Numbered from the stretch's first letter, positions 43,188 through 53,270 are shown. The stretch is DNA of 64,000 bases from Flavobacteriaceae bacterium (GCA_947488595.1 CANKZI010000002.1:62001-126000); one strand, 5' to 3'. Program-made: numbers and translations. Notes: a model not told the origin generated them from the letters alone.

Positions 43188-43202
43188 TTTATTTTTTTTG
43201 AA

Positions 43203-43313
43203 GCATTTTCCCGTTTTCTGTTGCAATCTTTCTTGGTTCATTCACCACAAAATCATACGACCAACACCATCCAAAACCAAAAAAGGATTTCCACTTCAAC
43301 CGGGGCTAGGCTT
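43203..43313. repeat. Dispersed intergenic repeat (copy 2)
   Basis: The surE upstream region contains ttttctgttgcaatc (43214-43228) and gatttccacttcaacc (43286-43301) in the same order as copy 1 at 3703-3775, and closes with cggggctagg. The middle is longer and differs in sequence. It is non-coding and lies between the divergent surE and processing-protease genes. Confidence 0.5.
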
Positions 43314-43505
43314 TTGCGATTCAAAAAGACATTATTTTACAAAACAAAATAATACGATTCGTTAAATTTTAGTGCTAAATTAATCATTTTTCATTCGAAG
43401 TTCCTAATTTAGCATCTTTAACAAAAAATTATGTGGTCAAAGCTTTTTGGGGCATATATTTTATTTAATTTAGATTAAAAATTGATGCATCCCATTTTAA
43501 ATTTT

Positions 43506-45692
43506 ATGAAAAGAAACTATAAAATAATACTCGTTGTTGCTGCCTTATCTGTAGCATTGTGGAGTTTTATCCCAAAGGAAAAAAACGATCCCGAAAAAGA
43601 CAAAATGCTTTTAGAATTATTGACATTTGTAATTCAAAAAGGACATTACGAGCCAAAAGCCATTGATGATAATTTTTCAAAAGGTGTATACAAAGATTAT
43701 TTGACCGCCATTGATCCTGCAAAACGATTTTTGCTGCAATCGGATGTTGACGAATTTGCTCAATATGAATTGTTACTTGATGACCAAATTAAAAACAGAG
43801 ATCTTACTTTTTTTGATTTGACTTATGAACGCTTGATGCAGCGTATTGACGAAAGCAAAAAATACTACAAAGAAATTTTGGACCAACCGTTTGACTACAA
43901 TGTCAATGAAACATTCAATACAGATTATGAAAAAATGCCGTTTTCAAAAAATGCTAACGAATTAAAAGACAAATGGCGCAAACAACTGAAACTTTCGGCA
44001 TTATCTTCATTAGTTGATAAAGAAGAAATAGAGAAAGACAAACTTGACCCAGCCAACCCGACTTCGGATAAAAAAGCCAACGCAGAAAAGCCAAAAGATA
44101 CCGCGTCAAAGTCTTTTGAAACTTTAGAAAAAGAAACCAGAGCCAGTGCATTAAAATCATTGGATGAATATTTTGTTTTTATAAAAGATTTGAACCGGGA
44201 AGACTGGTTTTCGGTTTTTGTAAATACCATCGCAGAGCGTTTTGATCCGCATACCTCTTATTTGGCACCAGATGTAAAAGAAAAATTCGACGTCGAAATG
44301 TCAGGTACTTTAGAGGGAATTGGCGCGAGACTTCAAAAGAAAAACGATTTTACCGAAATAACCGAATTGATTTCTGGCGGTCCAGCCTGGAGAAAAAAAG
44401 AATTGGAACCAGGCGATATTGTCATGAAAGTCGGTCAAGGCGACAAAGAACCTGTTGATGTAGTTGGGATGCGTATTGATGATGTAGTTAAAAAAATAAA
44501 AGGACCAAAAGGTACAGAAGTGCGACTTACAGTAAAAAAAGTAGATGGTTCAATCAAAATAATTTCGATTATTAGAGATGTAGTAGAAATTGAAGAAACC
44601 TACGCCAAATCAAGTCTTGTTAGAAAAGATGGTAAATTGTATGGAGTGATTTATTTGCCAAAATTCTATATTAATTTTGATAACAAAGACAGTAGAGATG
44701 CTGCAAAAGATATTACTTTAGAGATTGAGCGACTCAAAAAACAAGGCGTTGAAGGCATCGTGATGGATTTACGTGACAATGGCGGTGGCTCTTTGAGAAC
44801 TGTTGTTGATATTGCCGGTTTGTTTATCGATCAAGGGCCAGTAGTACAAGTAAAATCGGCTGGTAAAGAAAAAGAAGTGCTTTCGGATACCGATAGCAAA
44901 ATTCAGTGGGATGGACCTTTGGTCATTATGATAAATAATTTTTCCGCTTCAGCATCAGAGATTTTGGCTGCAGCCATTCAAGATTATAAACGCGGAATTA
45001 TTATTGGCAGCAAACAATCGTACGGAAAAGGAACTGTTCAAAATGTTATCGATTTGAATCAATTGGTAAGAAACAGTTCGGTTGGCGACTTGGGCGCTTT
45101 GAAGACGACTACACAAAAATTCTACAGAATCAACGGTGGTTCGACCCAATTAAAAGGAGTGAGTAGCGATGTTGTAATGCCAGACCGTTATTCTTACATC
45201 GAAATTGGAGAACGCGATACTGACAACGCCATGGCTTGGGATAAAATTGATCCGGCGAGTTATACGATTTCAAATAAAAATCAAAATTTTGATTCAGCAA
45301 TTGCAAAAAGTAAAAAGCGAATGCAAGAAAGCGCACAGTTCAAACTTATAGACGAAAATGCCAAATGGTTAAGTAAACGCAAGGAAGAGAATGATTATAG
45401 TTTGAATTTGGAAAGCTTCAAAAAAGAACAAGAAAATTTGGAACTTGCTGCAAAAAAATACAAAGCAATCAATGATTATAAAGACGATTTAGTTTTTAGT
45501 TCCTTACCTTATGAAGAAGCATTGATGCAAAAAGATACCATACTAAAAGAAAAAAGAAGCAGATGGCACGAGAGCTTGTCAAAAGATGCTTATGTTGAGG
45601 AAGCTTTAAATGTATTGAGTGATTTGCAGCCAAAAGGCAACACAAAACCAGTCGTGAATTTAAAGAAAAAAGAAAAAATGGTTAAATCATAA
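43506..45692 (+). CDS. C-terminal processing peptidase (Tsp/Prc, S41A)
   Basis: 728 residues from ATG 43506 (MKRNYKIILVVAALSVALWSF, signal anchor); an ATG at 43485 is also possible. The long N-terminal domain (about 25-240) is typical of Tsp-type tail-specific proteases. A PDZ domain follows (about 265-355; LEGIGARLQKKNDF, GGPAWRKKELEPGDIV), then the S41 catalytic core. Its Ser/Lys dyad lies in NNFSASASEILAAAIQDY (Ser near 480) and SKQSYGKGTVQNV (Lys about 26 later). It degrades proteins with apolar C-termini in the periplasm. Monocistronic. Confidence 0.93.
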   Translation: MKRNYKIILVVAALSVALWSFIPKEKNDPEKDKMLLELLTFVIQKGHYEPKAIDDNFSKGVYKDYLTAIDPAKRFLLQSDVDEFAQYELLLDDQIKNRDLTFFDLTYERLMQRIDESKKYYKEILDQPFDYNVNETFNTDYEKMPFSKNANELKDKWRKQLKLSALSSLVDKEEIEKDKLDPANPTSDKKANAEKPKDTASKSFETLEKETRASALKSLDEYFVFIKDLNREDWFSVFVNTIAERFDPHTSYLAPDVKEKFDVEMSGTLEGIGARLQKKNDFTEITELISGGPAWRKKELEPGDIVMKVGQGDKEPVDVVGMRIDDVVKKIKGPKGTEVRLTVKKVDGSIKIISIIRDVVEIEETYAKSSLVRKDGKLYGVIYLPKFYINFDNKDSRDAAKDITLEIERLKKQGVEGIVMDLRDNGGGSLRTVVDIAGLFIDQGPVVQVKSAGKEKEVLSDTDSKIQWDGPLVIMINNFSASASEILAAAIQDYKRGIIIGSKQSYGKGTVQNVIDLNQLVRNSSVGDLGALKTTTQKFYRINGGSTQLKGVSSDVVMPDRYSYIEIGERDTDNAMAWDKIDPASYTISNKNQNFDSAIAKSKKRMQESAQFKLIDENAKWLSKRKEENDYSLNLESFKKEQENLELAAKKYKAINDYKDDLVFSSLPYEEALMQKDTILKEKRSRWHESLSKDAYVEEALNVLSDLQPKGNTKPVVNLKKKEKMVKS

Positions 45693-45920
45693 ATGGGTTC
45701 ATTTTACGAAACGTATTTAGGAATTTGCAGTACTATGGAGTATTGTACGAATCATCGCAGAAGGTGAATACAAAATTTGCTAATACTGCAATCTGATCAC
45801 AGTGAACCCTATTAATAAAAGCAAAACTAATTACCGAAGAAGTATATGAGAGTAATTGGTAAGCGATTAATATATCGGTAACATTTACTTTAATATAATT
45901 CGTGATTTAATACAGAAACA

Positions 45921-47174
45921 TTACCATTCATTTACCTTGTTGGCATCCATTTTTATAAAGATAAAAATCAATATTGTAAAGCCCCAAAGTCCAGAACCAC
46001 CATAGGAAAACATCGGTAAAGGAACACCAATAGTAGGAAAAAGCCCTAAAACCATTGCTATATTTACAAAAAAGTGAATAAACAGTACCGATGCGACGCA
46101 ATAGCCATAAACGCGACTGAATTTAGTTTTTTGCCTTTCGGCGAGATAAATAATCCGCATAATTAATCCTACAAATAATAAAACGACAACAAGCGAACCA
46201 ACAAAACCCCATTCTTCGCCAACGGTGGTAAAGATATAATCGCTATGTTGCTCTGGTACAAATCCGCCTTTAGTTTGTGTGCCTTCTAAAAAGCCTTTGC
46301 CAAACCAGCCGCCAGAACCAATCGCTATTTTTGATTGGTTGATATTGTATCCAATACCTTTTAAATCGACTTCTTTTCCGAGCAAAATATTAAAGCGATC
46401 GCGATGATGTTGCTGAAAAACATGGTCAAAAACATAGCTTGTTGAAATGGTAAAGACTGAAATCATTACCAAAATTATACTGCTGAAAACAATATTGCGA
46501 TTCACAAATCGGGTTCGGAAATAGATTAGCACAATTACTGCTGCTGCTATCGAAATGATAAACAAAGGTTTTAAAAGCAAGCTCATTACAAACAAAATAA
46601 TGGCGATAAAACCTGTCCACAAATACCAAGACGGCAACCCCTCACGGTATAAGACAAAGAAAAACACTATAAAAATTAAAGCGCTTCCGGGGTCATTGGC
46701 CGCAATGAGTAGCATGGGTAATAAGATAATCCCTATTGCTTGGATTTGTCTGTTCAAATCTTTTAGATTGACTTGAACATCACTCAAAAATTTCGCTAAT
46801 GCCAAAGCAGTTCCCACCTTTGCAAATTCTGCTGGTTGCAAACTAAACCCGCCAAGCGAATACCAATTGGTTTGACCGTTCACATTTTTTCCAAAAATAA
46901 ATAAACCCGCAACAAGCAAAAGTGTAAATCCAAAAATAAGACTCGAGAATTTTTCATAAAATTTTCCATCTACCGATAAAACTACTATTATAAGCGGAAT
47001 ACCCAGCAAAATATTAATTAGCTGTTTGCCATAAAATTGCGAAGTATCAAAAATGAAGGTTTCTACTTCGGGCAACGAAGACGAATAAATATTAAACCAT
47101 CCTAAAACAACCAAGAGGGTATAGATAAGCACGGTTATCCAATCTAGATTGTCTCTAACGCTTTGGTTTTTCAT
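45921..47174 (-). CDS. rodA: Rod-shape-determining peptidoglycan glycosyltransferase RodA
   Basis: 417 residues, about ten membrane helices, SEDS family. RodA polymerises peptidoglycan for lateral-wall synthesis with its partner PBP2. The SEDS features are visible: FIFGKNVNGQTNWYSLGGFSLQPAEFAKVGTALALAKFL near 110-135, AANDPGSALIFIVFFFVLYREG with the DPGSA motif near 160, and GVPLPMFSYGGSGLWGF near the C-terminus. It is the last gene of mreB-mreC-mreD-mrdA-rodA, 18 bp after mrdA. The 228 bp between it and the convergent protease gene contain nothing I can assign. Confidence 0.96.
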   Translation of the reverse strand: MKNQSVRDNLDWITVLIYTLLVVLGWFNIYSSSLPEVETFIFDTSQFYGKQLINILLGIPLIIVVLSVDGKFYEKFSSLIFGFTLLLVAGLFIFGKNVNGQTNWYSLGGFSLQPAEFAKVGTALALAKFLSDVQVNLKDLNRQIQAIGIILLPMLLIAANDPGSALIFIVFFFVLYREGLPSWYLWTGFIAIILFVMSLLLKPLFIISIAAAVIVLIYFRTRFVNRNIVFSSIILVMISVFTISTSYVFDHVFQQHHRDRFNILLGKEVDLKGIGYNINQSKIAIGSGGWFGKGFLEGTQTKGGFVPEQHSDYIFTTVGEEWGFVGSLVVVLLFVGLIMRIIYLAERQKTKFSRVYGYCVASVLFIHFFVNIAMVLGLFPTIGVPLPMFSYGGSGLWGFTILIFIFIKMDANKVNEW

Positions 47175-47192
47175 TGCATTTTGTGCTTATTA

Positions 47193-49088
47193 TTAATTTT
47201 CAAATTGTGTCGAATCGACTTCTTTTTTCCTGGCATTCGTAAGAGAATCCATATTTTTCTTTGTAAATTTTTGGTACTCGTTTTTAAGACTTTTTTCTAA
47301 AATGCGTTTTTCTAAATCAGTACGTGTGATTTTTCCTTTTAGGTATTTTTCAATCATTAAACTCGCAATCGGTCCAGCAATAGTGGCGCCATATCCTCCA
47401 TTTTCGACTAATATGGCAATCGCAATTTTTGGATTGTCTTTTGGTGCAAAAGCCACAAAAATCGAATGGTCTTCGAGTTGTATTTTTTTTCCGCCCACAC
47501 GTGCAAAATTTTCCGCCGTTCCTGTTTTTCCGCAGATATCAATGCCTTCAACTTTCAGGTGGCTTGCAGTTCCTAAATTATACACATCAAACAAACCAGA
47601 AATTACGGGTTTGAAATATTTTTTATCGATGGTAGTCATGTGTTTTTTTAGAAACTTTGAATCAATCTTTTGGCCTTTTATTTTTTTGATTACATGAGGT
47701 GTATAATAATAACCTTCGTTTGCAACAGTGGCAATCATATTCGCTAATTGTATTGGAGTGGCTTCTATTTCGCCTTGCCCAATGGCATTTGAAACAATCG
47801 CAGTACTTCTCCATCCACCATTTGGATACATCCGTTTGTATAATTTTGAATCGGGAATACGTCCTTTTTTACCAGTTGGTAAATCATAACCCATATAATT
47901 CCCAAGGCCAAAACTTCTAGCATGTTTTGCAAATACATCAACAGCAGCTGGAGGTTTTGCATATTTGTTGATGGTTTTCATATAAACAGTTCCGAAATAA
48001 GCATTGCATGACATATAAATCCCGTTGTGCAATTGATGCGGGCCAAAACCGTGGCATCTCATAAAACGACCTCTTGCATAACTAAAACCATGATGGCACA
48101 TGACTGTATAGTTTTCGTCAATAACTTGTTCCTGCAAGGCAATTAATCCAGTTACGATTTTAAATGGTGAGCCTGGTGCATATTGGGCTAATAGACCTCG
48201 GTCAAAAAGTGGCTTAGCGATAGAATCTCTCCAAAGATTCGTATAATTTCTAGAGCGTTGTCTTCCGACCAAAATGGCTGGGTCATAAGATGGCGCGGTG
48301 ACCAAAGCCAAAATTTCGCCTGTTTTGGGCTCGATGGCTACAATACCGCCGCGTTTGTTAACCATTAATGATTCTCCATATTCTTGAAGAATGCCATCAA
48401 TAGTAAGCGTTATGTCTTCGCCACGAACAGCTGTAGTATCAAATTTTCCTTGCTTATAAGAGCCAATGTCTTTATTGAATTTATCTTTCTGACGGTATTT
48501 GACTCCTTTTATCCCACGCAAAATATTTTCATAACTTTGTTCGACGCCTTGCACTCCAATTAAATCGCCTGGGTTATAATACGAATTTTTTTCGATTATT
48601 TTTGGACTTGCTTGCGTAATAGATCCAAAAACATTAGCGCCAACATGCACTTGATAATCGCGTAACGATCGTTTTACGATTTCAAAACCTTGAAATTTAC
48701 GCTGTTTTTCTTGAAATGCGGCATATTCTTTTTTATTCAGTTGGGGTAAAAAAACGGAGGGCAGCCGCGGACTATACACTTTGGCTTTTTTTATGATTTT
48801 GATAAAATCGGCTTTAGTAATATTGAGCAATTCACAAAATTCGAGGGTATCCATATTTTTAACATCTTTTGGCGTCACCATAATGTCATAAGACGGTTGA
48901 TTGGCGACGAGTAACTTTCCGTTACGGTCATAAATATAACCGCGTTCTGGATAATCATAAATGATTTTTATGGCATTGTTATTCGATTTTGTCAAAAGCG
49001 TATCATCAATGATTTGCAAATAGAAAAGCCTCATCAATATCAGTACAACCGATATAATGATCACAGTAGGAAGCAGTACTTTTCTCAT
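47193..49088 (-). CDS. mrdA: Penicillin-binding protein 2 (transpeptidase of the elongasome)
   Basis: 631 residues. One N-terminal membrane anchor (about 5-25), the PBP dimerisation region, and the transpeptidase domain. Catalytic motifs: SxxK as APGSPFK with Ser near 307, SxN as YMSCNAYFG near 357, and KTG as ICGKTGTAENF near 520. It cross-links the strands made by RodA. It overlaps mreD by 4 bp and precedes rodA by 18 bp. A beta-lactam target in general; nothing indicates an altered active site. Confidence 0.96.
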   Translation of the reverse strand: MRKVLLPTVIIISVVLILMRLFYLQIIDDTLLTKSNNNAIKIIYDYPERGYIYDRNGKLLVANQPSYDIMVTPKDVKNMDTLEFCELLNITKADFIKIIKKAKVYSPRLPSVFLPQLNKKEYAAFQEKQRKFQGFEIVKRSLRDYQVHVGANVFGSITQASPKIIEKNSYYNPGDLIGVQGVEQSYENILRGIKGVKYRQKDKFNKDIGSYKQGKFDTTAVRGEDITLTIDGILQEYGESLMVNKRGGIVAIEPKTGEILALVTAPSYDPAILVGRQRSRNYTNLWRDSIAKPLFDRGLLAQYAPGSPFKIVTGLIALQEQVIDENYTVMCHHGFSYARGRFMRCHGFGPHQLHNGIYMSCNAYFGTVYMKTINKYAKPPAAVDVFAKHARSFGLGNYMGYDLPTGKKGRIPDSKLYKRMYPNGGWRSTAIVSNAIGQGEIEATPIQLANMIATVANEGYYYTPHVIKKIKGQKIDSKFLKKHMTTIDKKYFKPVISGLFDVYNLGTASHLKVEGIDICGKTGTAENFARVGGKKIQLEDHSIFVAFAPKDNPKIAIAILVENGGYGATIAGPIASLMIEKYLKGKITRTDLEKRILEKSLKNEYQKFTKKNMDSLTNARKKEVDSTQFEN

Positions 49089-49591
49089 CGTCTATTAGGC
49101 TTGAAAATATATATTATTATGATGCAAATGATAATGGTGAATAGGGTGCTACAAATCGTGCGCAGCAAAATGCTCCAAAAGAAGTTAAAACGAAATGCCT
49201 CTAATATAAACAGTATAAAATGGTGTGTGACAACCGAAATTAGTATAAACGAAAAACGCTCTGGTGTTAGTCTGTCATTGATTTTTATGGTTTGGTATTC
49301 ATAACTTACTCCAAATGAAAATTTAAAAAAAGTAGGCCTCAAATAGGCTAAAGTTACCGATGCTGCCGCATGAACACCACCAGAATTACAAAACATATCC
49401 ATTACAATGCCCAAAAAGAAAGCTGCGACCAAAAGACCAAATTTGTTGCCGTTTACGGGATATAACAGTAGGAATAAGACATACGGATACGGATTTAAAA
49501 AACCAAAAAAATTGATGTTATTGAAGACAACTACTTGAACTGCCAACAACAAAATAAAACGTGCGATATTGAATAATACGGCGCTATTCAT
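49085..49591 (-). CDS. mreD: Rod-shape-determining protein MreD
   Basis: 168 residues, five to six hydrophobic helices, low sequence conservation as usual in MreD; identification rests on size, topology and position between mreC and mrdA. PYPYVLFLLLYPV and the FLGIVMDMFCNSGGVHAAAS segment fit the family pattern. It overlaps mreC by 8 bp and mrdA by 4 bp, so translation is coupled. MreD helps to tether MreC and the synthesis enzymes in the inner membrane. Confidence 0.88.
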   Translation of the reverse strand: MNSAVLFNIARFILLLAVQVVVFNNINFFGFLNPYPYVLFLLLYPVNGNKFGLLVAAFFLGIVMDMFCNSGGVHAAASVTLAYLRPTFFKFSFGVSYEYQTIKINDRLTPERFSFILISVVTHHFILFILEAFRFNFFWSILLRTICSTLFTIIICIIIIYIFKPNRR

Positions 49592-50411
49592 CTTTATTTG
49601 TTGCTGTTTCTAGGTTAATAATTTCCTCGTTATCTTTGGTTTTAATGATGTAAACATGACCTAAACTGGTCATATCATTAAATAATTTCACATCCAAAGT
49701 ATAATAATTGGTTTGATCATCGATGTATATTTTATAAATCGTTCCGATACCAATGTTTTCTGGGAATATTTTTGAATCGGCACCCGTCACAATGGTATCG
49801 CCTTTTTTTATTAAAGCAAGTCTCGGCACATCAATTAGCTGTGCATAACCAGTGTTTTTGGCATTCCAAATCAAAGTTCCAAAGTGATTTGACTTTTTGA
49901 ACTTGGCATTAATTTTTGATTTTAAATTCAAAACACTCTGAATGGTGGCATAATTTGCAGATGTTTTTTCGACAATGCCCACAATCCCCAAATCGTTAAT
50001 CACACCCATGTCACTTTTTACGCCTTGCTTTAAACCAGAATTGATGGTAATGTAATTTTCGGGAACATTAAAGGAGTTGTGGATTACTTTTGAAACAATA
50101 ATGTTTACTTTTTTAACGCCTTTGACAGTATCAATTTTGGGGAGTGACAAAGTATCAATGGCATTAAAAAGCAAACTTTTCAGACGCGCATTTTCAATAG
50201 CTAAGGCTTCATTTTTTGATTTTAAACTGAAGTATTCGCTAATCGCATTCAATCGTTCATAAACACCGCCAGTTAAAAAATTAGCCGAACTTATTATTTT
50301 GCTTTTGTGATAAGAATGTGCCTGAATGGTAAGCGATAACGAAATACCCAAAAGCAGCAAAAACAGCAACTTATGGCTGTTTTTAAATATAAAATTAAAT
50401 ATTTGCTGCAT
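49584..50411 (-). CDS. mreC: Rod-shape-determining protein MreC
   Basis: 275 residues: a short cytoplasmic start, one membrane helix (about 14-32), a coiled-coil stretch (about 55-80: EYFSLKSKNEALAIENARLKSLL) and the periplasmic beta-domain with GVKSDMGVINDLGIVGIVEKTSANYATIQSVLN and DTIVTGADSKIFPENIGIGTI. MreC links the MreB filament to PBP2. It lies between mreB (88 bp away) and mreD (8-bp overlap). Confidence 0.94.
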   Translation of the reverse strand: MQQIFNFIFKNSHKLLFLLLLGISLSLTIQAHSYHKSKIISSANFLTGGVYERLNAISEYFSLKSKNEALAIENARLKSLLFNAIDTLSLPKIDTVKGVKKVNIIVSKVIHNSFNVPENYITINSGLKQGVKSDMGVINDLGIVGIVEKTSANYATIQSVLNLKSKINAKFKKSNHFGTLIWNAKNTGYAQLIDVPRLALIKKGDTIVTGADSKIFPENIGIGTIYKIYIDDQTNYYTLDVKLFNDMTSLGHVYIIKTKDNEEIINLETATNKDE

Positions 50412-50426
50412 TTGTCTCTGTTATTC

Positions 50427-50444
50427 TCCCGATAGCTATCAGGA
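50427..50444. repeat. Near-perfect 18-bp palindrome between mreB and mreC
   Basis: tcccgatagctatcagga has one mismatched pair around the palindromic core gatagctatc. A second small inverted repeat, tttacaa-ttata-ttgtaaa, follows at about 50471-50489. Both lie in the 88-bp mreB-mreC spacer, so they would appear in the transcript as hairpins. Confidence 0.5.
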
Positions 50445-50499
50445 CGGTTTCATGTTATCACGTTCGACGTAATTTACAATTATATTGTAAAGAACAATA

Positions 50500-51528
50500 T
50501 TATTTTATTAGGATACTTCTGAATTTTGTTATGTTTTTTAACGCCATTCCAGTGCCTCTAACTACTGCTCTCAGAGGGTCTTCGGCAATATAAACTGGTA
50601 AATCAGTTTTTTGAGAAATTCTTTTATCTAACCCTCTTAACATCGAACCACCGCCGGCAAGATAAATACCTGTGTTGTAAATGTCTGCAGCCAATTCTGG
50701 AGGTGTTTGTGATAAAGTTTCCATCACTGCATCTTCGATACGTTGAATCGATTTGTCTAAGGCTTTTGCAATTTCACGGTAGGAAACTTCTACTTGTTTG
50801 GGTTTTCCGGTCAATAAATCGCGTCCTTGTACTGACATATCGTCAATTGGTGTTTCCAAATCTTCGATAGCGGCACCAATTTCAATTTTGATTTTCTCGG
50901 CAGTACTTTCTCCAACAAATAAATTGTGTTGGGTTCTCATATAATAAATGATGTCGTTGGTAAAAACATCACCTGCAATTTTAACAGATTTGTCGCAAAC
51001 AATTCCGCCCAAAGCGATAACCGCAATTTCGGTTGTTCCACCACCAATATCTACGATCATGTTGCCTTTGGGTTGCATGATGTCGATACCAATACCGATT
51101 GCCGCAGCCATTGGTTCGTGAATCAAATAGACTTCTTTTCCGTTGACGCGTTCACAAGATTCTTTTACGGCACGCATTTCAACTTCGGTAATTCCAGATG
51201 GAATGCAAACAACCATTCGCAAAGCGGGAGTGAACATTCTTTTCTTTAAAGCTGGAATACTTTTGATGAACATGCTGATCATTTTTTCAGAAGCATCAAA
51301 ATCGGCTATAACTCCATCTTTTAAAGGTCTTATGGTCTTTATGTTTTCATGTGTTTTACCTTGCATCAGGTTGGCTTCTTTACCAACAGCAATGATTTTT
51401 CCCGAAATTCTGTCACGGGCAACAATAGACGGACTGTCAATTACAACCTTGTCATTGTGTATGATAAGTGTGTTTGCGGTACCAAGGTCTATCGCGATAT
51501 CCTCGGTCATGAAATCAAAAAATCCCAT
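50500..51528 (-). CDS. mreB: Rod-shape-determining actin homologue MreB
   Basis: 342 residues. MreB forms membrane-bound filaments that position the elongation machinery. ATPase motifs: DLGTANTLI (phosphate 1) near the N-terminus, PSIVARD, VDIGGGTTEIAVIALGGIV (phosphate 2) near 157, and TGIYLAGGGSMLRGLD (adenosine) near 287. The N-terminal amphipathic start MGFFDFMTEDIAI is typical. It is the first gene of the mreB-rodA cluster and has its own promoter just after purH. Confidence 0.97.
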   Translation of the reverse strand: MGFFDFMTEDIAIDLGTANTLIIHNDKVVIDSPSIVARDRISGKIIAVGKEANLMQGKTHENIKTIRPLKDGVIADFDASEKMISMFIKSIPALKKRMFTPALRMVVCIPSGITEVEMRAVKESCERVNGKEVYLIHEPMAAAIGIGIDIMQPKGNMIVDIGGGTTEIAVIALGGIVCDKSVKIAGDVFTNDIIYYMRTQHNLFVGESTAEKIKIEIGAAIEDLETPIDDMSVQGRDLLTGKPKQVEVSYREIAKALDKSIQRIEDAVMETLSQTPPELAADIYNTGIYLAGGGSMLRGLDKRISQKTDLPVYIAEDPLRAVVRGTGMALKNITKFRSILIK

Positions 51529-51568
51529 AAGCTTTTTAGGGGTTAAATAGTTATAAATTTTTAACGTA

Positions 51569-51576
51569 CAAAGTTA
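51569..51576 (-). promoter_or_regulatory. -7 promoter element of mreB
   Basis: On the minus strand TAACTTTG matches TAnnTTTG, 40 nt before the mreB ATG and only 6 bp past the purH stop. A -33 box would fall inside the purH 3' end; none is convincing. Confidence 0.5.
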
Positions 51577-51582
51577 AACAAA

Positions 51583-53109
51583 TTAATGTTTGAAATGACG
51601 TGTGCCTGTAAATACCATTGCAACTTTATTTTCATTACAATAATCAATACTTAGCACATCTTTTATCGATCCGCCAGGCTGAATTACCGCTGTTATTCCT
51701 GCTTCATGCGCAATTGCCACGCAGTCTGGAAACGGAAAAAAAGCATCACTTGCCATCACAGCACCTTGCAAATCAAAACCAAAAGTATGCGCTTTTTCAA
51801 TCGCTTGTTTTAGCGCATCGACACGTGAGGTTTGACCCGTTCCAGAAGCAATTAAAGTATTGTTTTTGGCAAATACGATCGTGTTGGATTTTGTATTCTT
51901 ACAAATTTTAGAAGCAAATAACAAATCATCTATTTCTTGATCGGTAGGAGTTGTTGTGGTAACCTCCTTTAAGTCTTGTTTATTGTCGGTACGATGGTTG
52001 CGGTCTTGAATCAATAGTCCGTTCAAAGCAGTACGCACTTGTTTTTGTGGCAAAGCGACTTCATTTTGAACGAGTACAATTCGGTTTTTCTTTTCAGATA
52101 AAATAGCAATCGCTGCTGTGTCAAAAGACGGCGCAATTATAACTTCACAAAAAAGCGAATTGATTTCAGTTGCTGTTGCCGTATCAATAGGAGTATTTGC
52201 AATCAAAACGCCGCCAAAAGCCGAAGTTGGATCGCATGCCAAAGCAGCCAAATAAGCATCCTTTATCGTATCGCGTGTTGCCAATCCGCACGCATTATTG
52301 TGTTTAAGGATGGCAAAAGTAGGGGCGTTGTCTTTGAATTCAGCAATCAAATTTACTGCGGCATCTACATCAAGCAAGTTGTTATATGACAATTCTTTAC
52401 CATGTAATTTTTGGAACATCGCATCAAAATCACCAAAGAAATACCCTTCTTGGTGCGGATTTTCGCCATATCTTAAAATTTGTCCATGGTCGATACTTGC
52501 TTTGTAAATCGTTACATCGGTATTGAAATAATTAAAAATCGCCGCGTCATAATGTGAAGAAACATGAAAAGCTTTGGCCGCAAAAAGTTTTCGGTCTTCC
52601 AAAGTTGTTGTGCCATTTTGGTTGGTAATCAAATCCAACAAAAGGCCATATTGTGCAACAGATGCCACAATAACCGTATCTTTAAAGTTTTTTGCTGCCG
52701 CACGAATTAATGAAATGCCACCAATGTCAATTTTTTCGATCACATCGGTTTCGTTTGCTCCAGAAGCAACGGTTTTTTCAAAAGGATACAAATCAACAAT
52801 CACAAGGTCAATTTGTGGAATATTGTATTCTTGCATTTGTTGTACATCGCTAGGATTGTCTTGGCGGTTCAAAATGCCACCAAAAATTTTAGGATGCAGT
52901 GTTTTTACACGACCGCCCAAAATCGAAGGATAAGCAGTAATATCTTCAACTGGAATAACCGGTATACCCAAATTTTTTATAAATTCTTCAGTTCCTCCGG
53001 TCGAATAAAGAGCGACTTTTTGTTGGTGTAGTTGTCGAACTATGGGCTCCAAACCGTCTTTTGAAAAGACCGAAATTAGTGCCGATGTAATGGCTTTTGT
53101 ATTGCTCAT
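51583..53109 (-). CDS. purH: Bifunctional AICAR transformylase / IMP cyclohydrolase
   Basis: 508 residues from ATG 53109 (MSNTKAITSALISVFSKDGLEP); the eight extra residues in frame lie in the promoter-leader region. It carries out the last two steps of IMP synthesis. The N-terminal IMP cyclohydrolase domain (about 5-150) has LYSTGGTEEFIKNLG, GGRVKTLHPKIFGGIL and DLVIVDLYPFEKTV. The transformylase domain (about 150-508) has LRYGENPHQEGYF, AILKHNNACGLAT with the catalytic Lys-His, and VMASDAFFPFPD. The stop is 54 bp before mreB; read-through into mreB is possible since no terminator is visible. Confidence 0.96.
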   Translation of the reverse strand: MSNTKAITSALISVFSKDGLEPIVRQLHQQKVALYSTGGTEEFIKNLGIPVIPVEDITAYPSILGGRVKTLHPKIFGGILNRQDNPSDVQQMQEYNIPQIDLVIVDLYPFEKTVASGANETDVIEKIDIGGISLIRAAAKNFKDTVIVASVAQYGLLLDLITNQNGTTTLEDRKLFAAKAFHVSSHYDAAIFNYFNTDVTIYKASIDHGQILRYGENPHQEGYFFGDFDAMFQKLHGKELSYNNLLDVDAAVNLIAEFKDNAPTFAILKHNNACGLATRDTIKDAYLAALACDPTSAFGGVLIANTPIDTATATEINSLFCEVIIAPSFDTAAIAILSEKKNRIVLVQNEVALPQKQVRTALNGLLIQDRNHRTDNKQDLKEVTTTTPTDQEIDDLLFASKICKNTKSNTIVFAKNNTLIASGTGQTSRVDALKQAIEKAHTFGFDLQGAVMASDAFFPFPDCVAIAHEAGITAVIQPGGSIKDVLSIDYCNENKVAMVFTGTRHFKH

Positions 53110-53130
53110 GATGTTGTTGTGTTTATAGTG

Positions 53131-53161
53131 CAAAAGTAGTTTTTTTGAAGTAGAAATTCAA
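53131..53161 (-). promoter_or_regulatory. Promoter of purH
   Basis: On the minus strand TTG (53159-53161), 20 nt and TACTTTTG (53131-53138), about 25 nt before the ATG at 53109. Good match to the Bacteroidota consensus. Confidence 0.7.
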
Positions 53162-53270
53162 TGCCATGATGTAACAAATTTCATAAAAAATACACCAATG
53201 CTTAACGTGTGTTTTTTTAGGTTATTATTTAAAATTTACCCAATTTTACACCAATACAATTCAACTGTTT

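Noticed and set aside
45693..45920. Small gene or RNA between the processing protease and rodA
   Set aside because: No frame with protein character, no clear promoter or terminator.
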